DNA of 64,000 bases, from positions 1 through 64,000 of the forward strand of contig JAEKKJ010000013.1 in NCBI GenBank assembly GCA_019510435.1, given 5' to 3'. A model generated the notes under the pieces. The model did no database searches, had not been told where the DNA came from, and worked only from the letters and a program-made list of their open reading frames with translations. This DNA is from Caulobacterales bacterium (GTDB taxonomy: Bacteria > Pseudomonadota > Alphaproteobacteria > Caulobacterales > Caulobacteraceae). The position numbers and the translations under genes are program-made. Shown here one piece after another: positions 44,570-54,914 of this stretch. Each line of letters starts with the position of its first letter. Positions within the stretch are counted from its first letter, which is position 1.

Positions 44570-45847
44570 ATGCGCGACGGCGGACGCCTGGCGGCGGCCA
44601 TAGAGGTCCTGACCGAGATCGAGACGCGCCACCGGCCCGTCCGCCTCGCCCTGAAGGCCTGGGGCGACGGCGCCCGTTATGCGGGGGCCAAGGACCGCGC
44701 CTGGGTCTCGGGCCTGGTCCTGGACGTCCTGCGGCGCAAGCGCTCCCTCGCCTGGCGCATGGGCGACGAGGGACTGCGGCCCGCGGCCCTAGGCGCGTTG
44801 AAATTCCTGTGGGACTGGCCGCTGGAGCGCGTCGCGGAGGCCGCGGCGGATGAGGCGCACGGCCCGGGACCGCTGAGCGAGGCGGAACAGGCGGCCCTGA
44901 CGGCGCCGCGCGATCTCGCGGACGCGCCGCCGGCGGTGCGCGGGGACTATCCCGACTGGCTGGACGCCGCCATGGCCCGGGCTTTCGGCGAGGCGCGGGC
45001 CGAGGAGGGCGCGGCCCTCGCCGAACGCGCCCCGGTGGACCTGCGCGTCAACACCCTGAAGACCGATCCTGACCGCGCGCTGAAGGCGCTCGAGCCGTTC
45101 GACCCCGTGCGGCCGGGCCTCCTGGCCACCGCCCTGCGCATCGCCGCGCCGGATCCTGCCGCCCGCTCCGGCGCGGTGGAGGCGATCCCGCAGTTCGGCA
45201 AGGGCTGGTTCGAGGTGCAGGACCTGGGCTCGCAGGTGGCCGCGGCGGCGGCGGGCGAGGTGAAGGGCGAGCAGGTGCTGGACCTCTGCGCCGGCGGCGG
45301 CGGCAAGACCCTGGCCCTGGCCGCGGCCATGGCCAACACCGGGCAGATCTACGCCTATGACAGCGACGCCCGGCGCCTGACCGACACCGTGCGCCGGGGT
45401 GAGCGCGCCGGGGTGCGCAACCTGCAGGTCCGCACGCCCCTGGCCAAGGCGCCGCTGACTGACCTGGAAGGCCGCATGGACCTGGTGTTCATCGACGCGC
45501 CCTGCACCGGCACGGGCTCGTGGCGGCGCCATCCCGACACCAAGTGGCGACTGACCCCCGAGGCCCTGGCCCGCCGCCAGGCCGAGCAGGACCAGGTGCT
45601 GGCCGACGCCGCCCGCTACCTGAAGCCCGCCGGCCGCCTGGTCTACGTCACCTGCTCGGTGCTGCCTGAGGAGGACGAGGACCGTGTGGCGGCCTTCCTG
45701 GCGGCCCATCCGGCCTTCGTGCGTCGCCCGGCCACGGCCGATCCGGCGCTTACGCCCTTCCTCACCCCCGACGGCGACCTGCGCCTCACGCCCCGCAGCG
45801 CCGGCACGGACGGCTTCTACGTCGCCGTGCTCGCCAAAGCCCGCTAA
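44570..45847 (+). CDS. RsmB-like rRNA (cytosine-C5) methyltransferase
   Basis: 425 residues of the NOL1/NOP2/Sun family. The N-terminal NusB-like helical domain (AAAIEVLTEIETRHRPVRLAL; YAGAKDRAWVSGLVLDVLRR) is degenerate. The catalytic domain has VLDLCAGGGGKTLALAAAM, FIDAPCTGTGSWRRHPDTKW and YVTCSVLPEEDEDRV, giving the two catalytic cysteines (in PCTGTG and TCS). Position-specificity (C967 of 16S for RsmB) is an inference from domain order. It starts 4 bp after the MAPEG gene. Confidence 0.9.
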   Translation: MRDGGRLAAAIEVLTEIETRHRPVRLALKAWGDGARYAGAKDRAWVSGLVLDVLRRKRSLAWRMGDEGLRPAALGALKFLWDWPLERVAEAAADEAHGPGPLSEAEQAALTAPRDLADAPPAVRGDYPDWLDAAMARAFGEARAEEGAALAERAPVDLRVNTLKTDPDRALKALEPFDPVRPGLLATALRIAAPDPAARSGAVEAIPQFGKGWFEVQDLGSQVAAAAAGEVKGEQVLDLCAGGGGKTLALAAAMANTGQIYAYDSDARRLTDTVRRGERAGVRNLQVRTPLAKAPLTDLEGRMDLVFIDAPCTGTGSWRRHPDTKWRLTPEALARRQAEQDQVLADAARYLKPAGRLVYVTCSVLPEEDEDRVAAFLAAHPAFVRRPATADPALTPFLTPDGDLRLTPRSAGTDGFYVAVLAKAR

Positions 45848-45856
45848 CGGAGTCCC

Positions 45857-47422
<1,566 letters not shown>

Positions 47423-47677
47423 ATAATAAAAACAATGACTTATTCTGATTAGTTAATGTAACACTCGCTCCGCCAGGGCGCGAGCAGATAGGTTCGCCGC
47501 ACCCAGTATTGCGTCTGCAGAACCAAGAAAGGTCATATATTCGAGGCTTCACCTCCCGTTTCCGGCCCGCGCCGTCGCAGCCGGGCAGGCAGACCCGTTG
47601 GACCCGAGGCACATGCAGCCGGAGCGGGTTGCCGTTGACGAGCCCTTGATCGCTGTCGTCTCGGCAGTCCAGGCCTC
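47423..47677. other. AT-rich spacer after guaA, no gene seen
   Basis: 255 bp between guaA and the convergent SDR gene. The first ~60 bp are markedly AT-rich and contain AATAAAAACAATG, a 13-mer also found in the AT-rich patch at 40806. The rest is GC-rich with no convincing reading frame, hairpin terminator or RNA gene. Confidence 0.6.
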
Positions 47678-48445
47678 TTAGAAGGCTTCAGCCCAGGGCC
47701 GCAGATCGAGTTCCAGGGTCCAGGCGCTGCGGTGCTGGTGGTGCAGGACCCAGTAGGCCTCGGCGATCGCATCGATGTTCAAGAGGCCGTCCGGGCCGCG
47801 CTGGTCCTTGAGTTGGGGGACGCGCGACAGCAGGCGTTCGCCCTCAATGCCGCCATCGATCACCACGTGGCCGACATGGATCCCCTGCGGGCCGAACTCG
47901 CGGGCGATGCTCTGGGCCAGGTTCCGCAGCGCCGCCTTGGCCGAGGCAAAGGGCGCGAAATTGGCCTTTCCCCGCAGGCTGCCGCTGGCGCCGGTGAAGA
48001 ACAGGCTGCCGCCGGCGCGGGCGAGGAGCGGCGGCACGGCGGCCTGGGCGAGCTGGAAGCCGCCCAGGGCGTGCTCGCGCCAGTGGCCCTCGAACTCCGC
48101 TTCGCTGAGCTTCAAGAAGGGCGACGGGCGGTTGCTGCCGGCGTTGTGGACGGCGATGGAAAGAGGGCCGAGGACCTGGGCGGCGGCGACGAAGCGCTGG
48201 GCGTCGGCCGCGACCGAGACGTCGCCGACGACACTGGTCACGGTGAGGCCGCTGGCCTTGAGCGCGGCTTCGGTAGCCGCCAGCTTTTCGGCATTGCGGC
48301 CGGCGATGGCGACCGGATAGCCGCCTTCGCCGAAGCGTCGCGCGATCGCCGCACCCAGGCCCTGTTCCGCGCCGACGCCGACCACTAGCGCGCTGCCGTT
48401 CGGGGTGGGGGCGGCGAGCGTGCCCGCGGGGTTGGCGTCCGGCAT
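47678..48445 (-). CDS. Atypical short-chain dehydrogenase/reductase, catalytic Tyr replaced by Phe
   Basis: 255 residues with an SDR fold: nucleotide motif VVGVGAEQGLGAAIARRFG, HNAGSNR, FTGASGSLRGK with the usual Ser, and FASAKAALRNLAQ where classical enzymes have YxxxK. The Lys is kept but the catalytic Tyr is Phe, as in the SDR_c10 subgroup, so normal carbonyl reduction is doubtful. It lies 18 bp after an LLM monooxygenase gene on the same strand and is probably co-transcribed. Function unknown. Confidence 0.85.
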   Translation of the reverse strand: MPDANPAGTLAAPTPNGSALVVGVGAEQGLGAAIARRFGEGGYPVAIAGRNAEKLAATEAALKASGLTVTSVVGDVSVAADAQRFVAAAQVLGPLSIAVHNAGSNRPSPFLKLSEAEFEGHWREHALGGFQLAQAAVPPLLARAGGSLFFTGASGSLRGKANFAPFASAKAALRNLAQSIAREFGPQGIHVGHVVIDGGIEGERLLSRVPQLKDQRGPDGLLNIDAIAEAYWVLHHQHRSAWTLELDLRPWAEAF

Positions 48446-48463
48446 TCCTATCCTCCTGGCCGG

Positions 48464-49801
48464 TCAGGCCACGGCCCGGCTGGCCTTCTCGACCGTGAAG
48501 CGGTTCGGCGGGACGCCGAGGCCCAGGCTGTCCCGGAAGGTGGGGCCTTCGTAGTCCTCGCGGAAGAGGCCGCGCTTCGGCAGGATCGGGATCACCTCCT
48601 CGACCAGCAGCTGGAACTGGCCGGGCAGGGGCTGGCCGACCACGAAGCCGTCGCAGGCTCGGGTCTCGAGCCAGGCCTGGAACTTGTCGGCGATCTGCTC
48701 CGGCGTGCCGGCGAAGTCGCCCTTCGGGGTGGCGAACCGCAGGGCGACCTGACGGAGCGTGAGCGTCTCCTTCTGCAGGGCCTGGGCGATCCTCACCGTC
48801 GCGGACTGGGAGCTGTTGAAGCCGCGGTGGAAGACGTCCGGGAAAGGCGCGTCGGGGTCGTAGGCCGAGAAGTCATGGTCGTTGAAGCTGCGGCCTAGCA
48901 TGCTCAGGGCCGACTCCAGGGAGATCAGGTTGGCGCGTTCCTGCCAGCGGGCCTCGGCTTCGGCTTCCGTGCTGCCGACGATGGGGGCCACCGCGGGCAG
49001 GATGAAGAGGTCGTCGGGGTCGCGGCCGAAGCCGGCGGCGCGGGCCTTCACGTCGGCGTAGTAGGTCCGGGCGTCCTCGATGTTCCCATGGTTCACGAAG
49101 ATCGCGTCCGAGCGCTTGGCGGCGAAGTTGCGGCCGTCCTCCGACGCGCCGGCCTGGAAGATCACCGGCTGGCCCTGGCGCGAACGGGCGATGTTGAGCG
49201 GCCCCTTCACCGACAGGAACTCGCCCTTGTGGTCCAGGGTGTTGAGTTTCGCCGGATCGAAGAAGACGCCGCTTTCCTTGTCGTGGACCAGGGCGTCGTC
49301 CTCCCAGCTGTCCCAGAGGCCCTGGACCACATCGAGGTACTCCGCCGCCAGGCGGTAGCGGACGTCGTGGGCGGGATGCTCCTCCTTGCCGAAGTTGGCG
49401 GCCGAGCCTTCCAGCCAGGAGGTCACCACGTTCCAGCCGGCGCGGCCGCCGGAGATGTGGTCCAGCGACGCGAACTGCCGCGCGACATTGAACGGCTCGG
49501 AATAGGTGACCGTCACGGTGGCCACGAGGCCGATGTTGCGGGTGGCGGCGGCCAGGGCCGACAGGATGGTCAGGGGCTCGAAGCGGTTGAGATAGTGCGG
49601 ACTGGACTTCTCGTTGATCGACAGGCTGTCGGCGATGAACAGGAAGTCGAACTTGCCGCGCTCGGCCAGTTGGGCGGCGTCGCGGTAGTAGGCGAAGTCG
49701 GTGCTGGCGCCCGGCCGGGCGTCGGGATGGCGCCAGTCCGTCCAGGTGCGCCCGGCGCCCTCGATCATATGGCCCAGCTTCAGCTGTCGGCGTGTCGTCA
49801 T
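48464..49801 (-). CDS. LLM-class flavin-dependent monooxygenase, NtaA/SnaA/DszA type
   Basis: 445 residues of the bacterial luciferase-like family, two-component FMNH2 monooxygenases. Landmarks are [22 protein letters not shown] at the N-terminus, [41 protein letters not shown] and [18 protein letters not shown]. This branch oxidises aminopolycarboxylates or organosulfur compounds such as dibenzothiophene sulfone. The start at 49801 has CAGGAG upstream; a further in-frame ATG at 49861 gives an atypical N-terminus. It is divergent from the TauD-like gene over 469 bp. A flavin reductase is encoded 8 kb away. Confidence 0.9.
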   Translation of the reverse strand: MTTRRQLKLGHMIEGAGRTWTDWRHPDARPGASTDFAYYRDAAQLAERGKFDFLFIADSLSINEKSSPHYLNRFEPLTILSALAAATRNIGLVATVTVTYSEPFNVARQFASLDHISGGRAGWNVVTSWLEGSAANFGKEEHPAHDVRYRLAAEYLDVVQGLWDSWEDDALVHDKESGVFFDPAKLNTLDHKGEFLSVKGPLNIARSRQGQPVIFQAGASEDGRNFAAKRSDAIFVNHGNIEDARTYYADVKARAAGFGRDPDDLFILPAVAPIVGSTEAEAEARWQERANLISLESALSMLGRSFNDHDFSAYDPDAPFPDVFHRGFNSSQSATVRIAQALQKETLTLRQVALRFATPKGDFAGTPEQIADKFQAWLETRACDGFVVGQPLPGQFQLLVEEVIPILPKRGLFREDYEGPTFRDSLGLGVPPNRFTVEKASRAVA

Positions 49802-50270
49802 GGCGGCGGCTCCTGCTCCAGGCCTTCGCCAATGATGCGTGTGATCGAACAGTACGGACAATGGAGATCGGCGAATACGTAATATGAGCGATGCGAATTC
49901 TTGGGGCCGTGCAGGGGTGCGAGGGGGCCTCGATGCGACACGACGATAGATTTTCTAGCTATCCTGAGGCCGTCGTCACCCTGGAAACGGTGCGAACCAG
50001 GGGGGGGCATAAGTCGGACGGTCGTCGCGAAAATCTATGAGGCAGCCTCAAGTGATGGCCTCGCGTGCAGTGATGCGAGGAAAGATCGCGAACACGCGGA
50101 GCCTCTATCCGTGAACTATCCTGAACATATGAGCGCGGCGAACGATTTATATTTGCGATTCAGATATAGTATTTGCTGAAGAAGCCGTCAGAAATCCTCA
50201 GTCGTCAGCCGCGCTCACTTAGCTCCGTATGCGCCTCCATCCGGCGAGGCCGCATGAGCAGGAGACCAAG
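49802..50270. promoter_or_regulatory. 469-bp divergent control region of the organosulfur genes
   Basis: No convincing gene. It is much more AT-rich than its surroundings, especially 50100-50180. Two words occur once near each end: ATATGAGCG at 49882 and 50127, and CTATCCTGA at 49959 and 50116. A GATAG...CTATC inverted pair is at 49945-49963. Such paired words could be sites for a sulfur-responsive LysR regulator of the CysB/SsuR kind, but no regulator gene is nearby. Confidence 0.5.
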
Positions 50271-51122
50271 ATGAGCGTGGCGACATTGAAGGCGCGGGAG
50301 CCCGCGACAACCCTTTCGGTGCAGCTGATCAATCCGGCCATCGGGGCGGAGGTCGGCGGCGTCGGCCTGGGCCAGCCGCTGTCGGCCGAGGTGCGCGGGG
50401 AACTGCGGGCGCTGCTGCTGAAGCACAAGGTGCTGTTCTTCCGCGACCAGGAGATCACCCGCGACCAGCAGGTGGCCTTCGCGCTCAACTTCGGCGAGCT
50501 TTATGCCCACCCCACCGGCGGCACCGAGACCCACCGGGTGGTGCAACCGATCGCGGCCGAGAACTTCAAGAAGTACGACATCCGCGAGAGCCACTGGCAC
50601 ACCGACACCAGCTGGCGGATCGACCCGTCCCTGGGCGCGGTGCTGCGGGCGGTCGATATCCCTGAGGTGGGTGGTGACACCATCTGGGCCGACGGGGCGG
50701 CGGTCTACCGCGGCCTGCCGGACGACCTGAAGGCGCGGATCGACGAGCTCTATGTGATCCACGACTACCAGGATGCGCTCATCCGCTCCGGCGTGAACTA
50801 CCCGCTGGTCGCCCATCCGATCGTCCGCACGCATCCGGAGACGGGCGAGGACATCCTCTGGATCAACTTCGGCCTGAAGCCGCGCATCGTCGACCTGGAT
50901 AGGGCCGAGAGCGACGCCTTGCTGGCGCGGCTGTACACCGAGGTGAAGCGGCCCGAATACCACGCCCGCTTCCGCTGGCGGAAGAACTCGGTGGCCTTTT
51001 GGGATAACCGCGCCGGGATCCACTACGCGGTGCGTGACTACGGTGACTATCCGCGGGTGATGGAGCGCGTGCTCATCGCCGGCGACGACATTCCCCATCG
51101 CGTCAGGCGGCCTGCCGCCTGA
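50271..51122 (+). CDS. TauD/TfdA-family Fe(II)/2-oxoglutarate dioxygenase
   Basis: 283 residues. The facial triad is His and Asp in SHWHTDTSW, with the distal His in IHYAVRDYGDYPRVMER; the last segment also holds the 2-oxoglutarate-binding Arg. N-terminal LINPAIGAEVGGVGLGQPLS and KVLFFRDQEITRDQQVAFALNFG are typical. Family members release sulfite or sulfate from taurine or alkyl sulfate esters (TauD, AtsK) or cleave phenoxyacids. The neighbours favour organosulfur substrates. The ATG at 50271 has GCAGGAGACC upstream. The downstream hairpin at 51133-51162 separates it from the TonB receptor gene. Confidence 0.9.
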   Translation: MSVATLKAREPATTLSVQLINPAIGAEVGGVGLGQPLSAEVRGELRALLLKHKVLFFRDQEITRDQQVAFALNFGELYAHPTGGTETHRVVQPIAAENFKKYDIRESHWHTDTSWRIDPSLGAVLRAVDIPEVGGDTIWADGAAVYRGLPDDLKARIDELYVIHDYQDALIRSGVNYPLVAHPIVRTHPETGEDILWINFGLKPRIVDLDRAESDALLARLYTEVKRPEYHARFRWRKNSVAFWDNRAGIHYAVRDYGDYPRVMERVLIAGDDIPHRVRRPAA

Positions 51123-51132
51123 GCGGGCGGCG

Positions 51133-51162
51133 GCGCCCGGCACTTTCCTCCCCGCCGGGCGC
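51133..51162. terminator. Hairpin between the dioxygenase and TonB receptor genes
   Basis: A perfect 9-bp stem GCGCCCGGC / GCCGGGCGC with a 12-nt loop, 10 bp after the dioxygenase stop. There is no T-run, so it may attenuate transcription or stabilise mRNA ends and not fully terminate. Confidence 0.45.
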
Positions 51163-51231
51163 GGCCGCCACTAGATCCCAAGAACCCCGGCGCGGCGGTT
51201 CGCTCCCCGCGCCCGCTTCCATGAGAGTTGA

Positions 51232-53817
51232 ATGAGACATCTGACCGGCCGCGCGCCTCGGGCGCGCCGGCTTGCATCGACCCTGGCCGCCACGGCGTCG
51301 GCTATCGCCGTGGGAGGATGGGCGCCCGCCTGGGCCGCCGAACGGGAGACCGCCGCCGCGAGCGGCGCCGCCGTAGACGCCGCTGACGCGGGCGCCAGCG
51401 AGCTCGACGCGGTGGTCGTCACCGGCACGCGCGGCAGCGTGCGGCGCACGGTGCTGGACAGCCCAGCTCCCATCGACGTGCTGAGCGGCGCGCAGCTGGC
51501 TGAGAGCGGCAAGATCGGGTTGAAGGAGACGCTGAACAACCTCCTGCCCTCCTTCAACTTGCCGGGCATCAACGGCGGCGGCACCTCCTGGACCGTCCGC
51601 GCGGTGACCCTTCGCGGCCTCAACGGCGACCAGGCGCTCTTCCTGGTGAACGGCAAGCGGCGGCACACCACAGCCCTGATCAACAACCTGGCGCGGGTCG
51701 GGCGCGGCGGCGTTCCCGTCGACCTGGATCTGATCCCATCCGGCGGGATCGACCACATCGAGGTGCTGCGCGACGGGGCCTCGGCGCAATACGGCTCTGA
51801 CGCCATCGCCGGCGTGATCAACATCATCCTGAAGTCGAAGACCGAGGGCGGGGCGATCACCGGCCAGGTGGGGCAGAACTATCTGAGCGACGGGGAGACC
51901 TACAGCCTCGCCGCCGACTACGCCCGGCCGCTGGGATCGGCCGGCGGCTTCATCGACTTCGGCCTGAACTGGAAGGACAGCCACAAGGCCTCCCGCTCCC
52001 GGCCGTCGGCGGCGGCCTTCATCTATCCTGCGATCGCGCCCGGCGTGCCTGATCCGCGCGACGCCACGGTGGATCGTTACTTCTGGGGCCATAGCTATGG
52101 TCCCGGCCAGGAGGAGGTGCTGGCGGGGTCGTACAACGCCGAACTGCCGGTCGCAGAGGATGTGACGCTTTATTCGTTCTCCACCCTGAGCTACCGCCGC
52201 TCGCGCAAGAACACCGGCAGTTTCCTGCCGAACAACCCGATCCGGCCCAACACCAATACCGCGCTGCCGGAGGTCTATCCGCTGGGCTTCAATGCGCTGC
52301 GCCGCATCTACGAGACCGACGGGCAGGTCGCCGTCGGCGCCAAGGGCAAGCGCGGGGCGTGGGACTGGGACTTCTCGACCACGGCGGCCTACGACCACGC
52401 CCGGCTGGACGGCGAGGGCACGATCAACGCCACCCTGGGGCCGGCGAGCCCGACCTACTTCCGCCTGTCGCAGCAGAACTTCGCGCAGGTGACGACCAAC
52501 CTGGACCTCAGCCGCACCTATGACGTGGGGCTGGCCTCGCCGCTGACCGCAGCCTTCGGCGCCGAGCACCGCTACGAGCACTTCGAGATCGAGGCCGGCG
52601 AGCTCGCGTCCTACGTCATCGGGCCCTATGTGATCCCGGCCGGACAGCCGTTCGCGGGCAAGCCGCCGACGCCGGGCCTGTCGTCCTACTCGGGCACGAC
52701 GCCGGACGACGCCGGCAAGATCCACCGCCACAACTTCGCAGCCTATGCGGACCTGGGGGCCGACGTGCTGCCCAACTGGTACGTCGGCGCCGCGGCGCGC
52801 TACGAACACTACACGCAAGGCGTCGGCGACACGCTGAGCGGCAAGCTGTCCACGCGCTGGGAGTTCGCGCCCCACTACGCCATCCGCGCCACCGTCTCCA
52901 ACGGCTTCCGCGCGCCGTCGCTGGCCCAGACGATCTTCGCGTCGTCGACCTTCACCCAGGTGCAGTGCCCGCCGCCCGCGGGGGTGGTGGCCAACTGCAT
53001 CCCGGGCCAGCCCTTCGTCTCGACGCCCACCAAGGTGCTGCCGGTGTTCAGCCCGGCGGCCATCGCCCTGGGCGCCCGGCCGCTCGATCCGGAGACGTCG
53101 GTGAACTACAGCGTGGGGTTCACGGCCGAGCCGGTGTCGCACCTGCGTTTCACCATCGACGCCTATGAGATCAAGATCGACAAGCGGATCGTCGACACCG
53201 GCACGATCAAGGGCCCGGTGGTGGGCCAGATCCTGGCGGCCAACGGCCTGCAGCGCGACCTGTCGGTCTCCTACTACACCAACGCGGTGGACACCCGGAC
53301 GCGCGGGGTCGACGCGGTGGCGGAGTACTCCCTGGAGCTGGGCGACTGGGGCGGCCTGCGGCTGAACGCGGCCTACGCCTGGACCAAGACCACGATCACC
53401 AGCATTCAGCCGACGCCGACGGTGCTGGCCAATCTCGGCTACGCGCTCATCGACCGCCAGAAGCAAGCCGACCTGACCATCGCCCAGCCGCGCGACAAGG
53501 TGATCCTGTCGGCCAGCTGGACGCGCGGGAAGTGGAGCGTGAACGGCCGCGAGGCCCGCTATGGCCACTACACCGAGGCCGGGGCGACGGCGGTCAACGA
53601 TCGCCGGTTCAGCGCCAAGTGGGTGACCGACCTCGACGTCACCTACCGCCTCGACGACGCCACGTCGTTCACGCTGGGCGCCCTCAACCTGTTCGACCAG
53701 CACCCGGACAAGGTCGGGATCGTCAACCCGGACACCGGCTCCGGGCAGTTCGGCAACTTCTCGCCGTTCGGGATCACCGGAGGCTCGTACTATGGGCGCG
53801 TCTCGCGGACCTTCTGA
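51232..53817 (+). CDS. TonB-dependent outer-membrane receptor
   Basis: 861 residues. The signal peptide ends ...GWAPAWAAE. A plug domain follows, with LDAVVVTGTRGSVRRTVLDSPAPIDVLSG (TonB box-like VVVTGTR), LFLVNGKRRHTTALI and IEVLRDGASAQYGSDAIAGVINIIL. The barrel ends YYGRVSRTF with terminal Phe. The substrate-binding lipoprotein gene begins 3 bp later, so the pair probably handle one substrate, carried through the outer membrane and then bound in the periplasm. Substrate unknown; neighbours suggest a sulfonate or sulfate ester. Confidence 0.94.
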   Translation: MRHLTGRAPRARRLASTLAATASAIAVGGWAPAWAAERETAAASGAAVDAADAGASELDAVVVTGTRGSVRRTVLDSPAPIDVLSGAQLAESGKIGLKETLNNLLPSFNLPGINGGGTSWTVRAVTLRGLNGDQALFLVNGKRRHTTALINNLARVGRGGVPVDLDLIPSGGIDHIEVLRDGASAQYGSDAIAGVINIILKSKTEGGAITGQVGQNYLSDGETYSLAADYARPLGSAGGFIDFGLNWKDSHKASRSRPSAAAFIYPAIAPGVPDPRDATVDRYFWGHSYGPGQEEVLAGSYNAELPVAEDVTLYSFSTLSYRRSRKNTGSFLPNNPIRPNTNTALPEVYPLGFNALRRIYETDGQVAVGAKGKRGAWDWDFSTTAAYDHARLDGEGTINATLGPASPTYFRLSQQNFAQVTTNLDLSRTYDVGLASPLTAAFGAEHRYEHFEIEAGELASYVIGPYVIPAGQPFAGKPPTPGLSSYSGTTPDDAGKIHRHNFAAYADLGADVLPNWYVGAAARYEHYTQGVGDTLSGKLSTRWEFAPHYAIRATVSNGFRAPSLAQTIFASSTFTQVQCPPPAGVVANCIPGQPFVSTPTKVLPVFSPAAIALGARPLDPETSVNYSVGFTAEPVSHLRFTIDAYEIKIDKRIVDTGTIKGPVVGQILAANGLQRDLSVSYYTNAVDTRTRGVDAVAEYSLELGDWGGLRLNAAYAWTKTTITSIQPTPTVLANLGYALIDRQKQADLTIAQPRDKVILSASWTRGKWSVNGREARYGHYTEAGATAVNDRRFSAKWVTDLDVTYRLDDATSFTLGALNLFDQHPDKVGIVNPDTGSGQFGNFSPFGITGGSYYGRVSRTF

Positions 53818-53820
53818 AGA

Positions 53821-54792
53821 ATGGACATGCCGATGATGCGCCGTCGCTTCCTCGCTGCCGGCCTGGGCCTGGCCGGGCTCTCGCTTTCGGGCTGCGGGGA
53901 CGCGGTCAAGCCCGGCCAGGCGATCCTGAAGGTGGGCAGCCAGAAGGGGGGCACCAAGGCGCTGGTGCTGGCGTCCGGCGTCCTCGAGGGCGCGCCGTAC
54001 AAGGTGGAATGGAGCGAGTTCCCGGCCGCCCAGCACCTGCTGGAGGCCATCGGGGCCGGGGCGGTGGACCTCGGCGCCGTCGGCGACGCGCCGTTCCTGT
54101 TCGCCTATGCCAGCGGGAGCAAGGTGCGCGCCGTGCATGCGTCGAAGGGCGTGGGCGAAGGGGCGGGGACGGCGCTGCTGGTCGGCAAGGATTCGCCGAT
54201 CCGTACGGTCGCGGAGCTGCGGGGCAGGAAGGTCGCCACCGGCCGGGGCTCGATCGGCCACTACCTGCTTCTGGCCCTCCTCGAGGGCGCCGGCCTCAAG
54301 GCCGTGGATGTGGAGACCGTCTTTCTGAGCCCCGGCGACGCCAAGGCCGCGTTCTCCAGCGGCGCCGTGGACGCCTGGGTGACCTGGGGGTCCTACATTT
54401 TCATCGCCACGCGCCGCGAGGGCGCGCGGATCCTGGCCGACGGGCGGGGCGTGCTGAACGGCGTCGGCTTCGAGGTGGCGGGCATCGCGTCGATCGCAGC
54501 GAAGCGGCCGCAGATCGCCGACTTCCTGCACCGACTGTCGAGAGCACAGCGCTGGAGTGGCGACCATCAGGACGCCTACGCCAAGGTGCTCGCCAAGGAG
54601 ACCGGCCTGGACGAGGAGATCGCCCGGCTGACCGTGGCGCTCAACCGAGGCATCCCGACCCCCATCGACGCCACGGTGGTCGCCCAGGAGCAGAAGGTGC
54701 TGGACCGGTTCCGCGCGGCCGGCGCGATCACGTCAAATCCGGATCTCGCCCAGGCCTTCGACAGCAGCTTCAACGCCGCGGTGGGCCCGTGA
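53821..54792 (+). CDS. SsuA/TauA-type periplasmic binding lipoprotein
   Basis: 323 residues of the aliphatic sulfonate / nitrate / taurine binding family. The N-terminus RRRFLAAGLGLAGLSLSGC has a Tat-like twin Arg and the LSGC lipobox. Mature-protein landmarks are LKVGSQKGGTKALVLASGVLEG, VEWSEFPAAQHLLEAIGAGAVDLGAVGDAPFLFA, LRGRKVATGRGSIGHYLLLALL and SGAVDAWVTWGSYI. No permease or ATPase gene follows; the next gene is an oxidoreductase 122 bp away. A similar protein is encoded at 62532-63503. Confidence 0.92.
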   Translation: MDMPMMRRRFLAAGLGLAGLSLSGCGDAVKPGQAILKVGSQKGGTKALVLASGVLEGAPYKVEWSEFPAAQHLLEAIGAGAVDLGAVGDAPFLFAYASGSKVRAVHASKGVGEGAGTALLVGKDSPIRTVAELRGRKVATGRGSIGHYLLLALLEGAGLKAVDVETVFLSPGDAKAAFSSGAVDAWVTWGSYIFIATRREGARILADGRGVLNGVGFEVAGIASIAAKRPQIADFLHRLSRAQRWSGDHQDAYAKVLAKETGLDEEIARLTVALNRGIPTPIDATVVAQEQKVLDRFRAAGAITSNPDLAQAFDSSFNAAVGP

Positions 54793-54914
54793 GGCATGAG
54801 AAGTCCTGATAGGTGACTTCAGAAAATTCAAAGCCATCGACGGCCATCCCCACCTGTCGCCCGCGCCGCCACCGCCCATATGCCAGGCAGGGGCCCGTCA
54901 GAAAGGGTGAAGCC

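Noticed and set aside
49901..50179. A 92-codon plus-strand frame in the divergent control region
   Set aside because: No ribosome-binding site or domain; it spans an AT-rich promoter-like stretch and ends beside the dioxygenase leader.
51103..54567. A 1154-codon minus-strand frame opposite the TonB receptor and binding protein
   Set aside because: Antisense shadow; both genes on the plus strand have signal peptides and family signatures.
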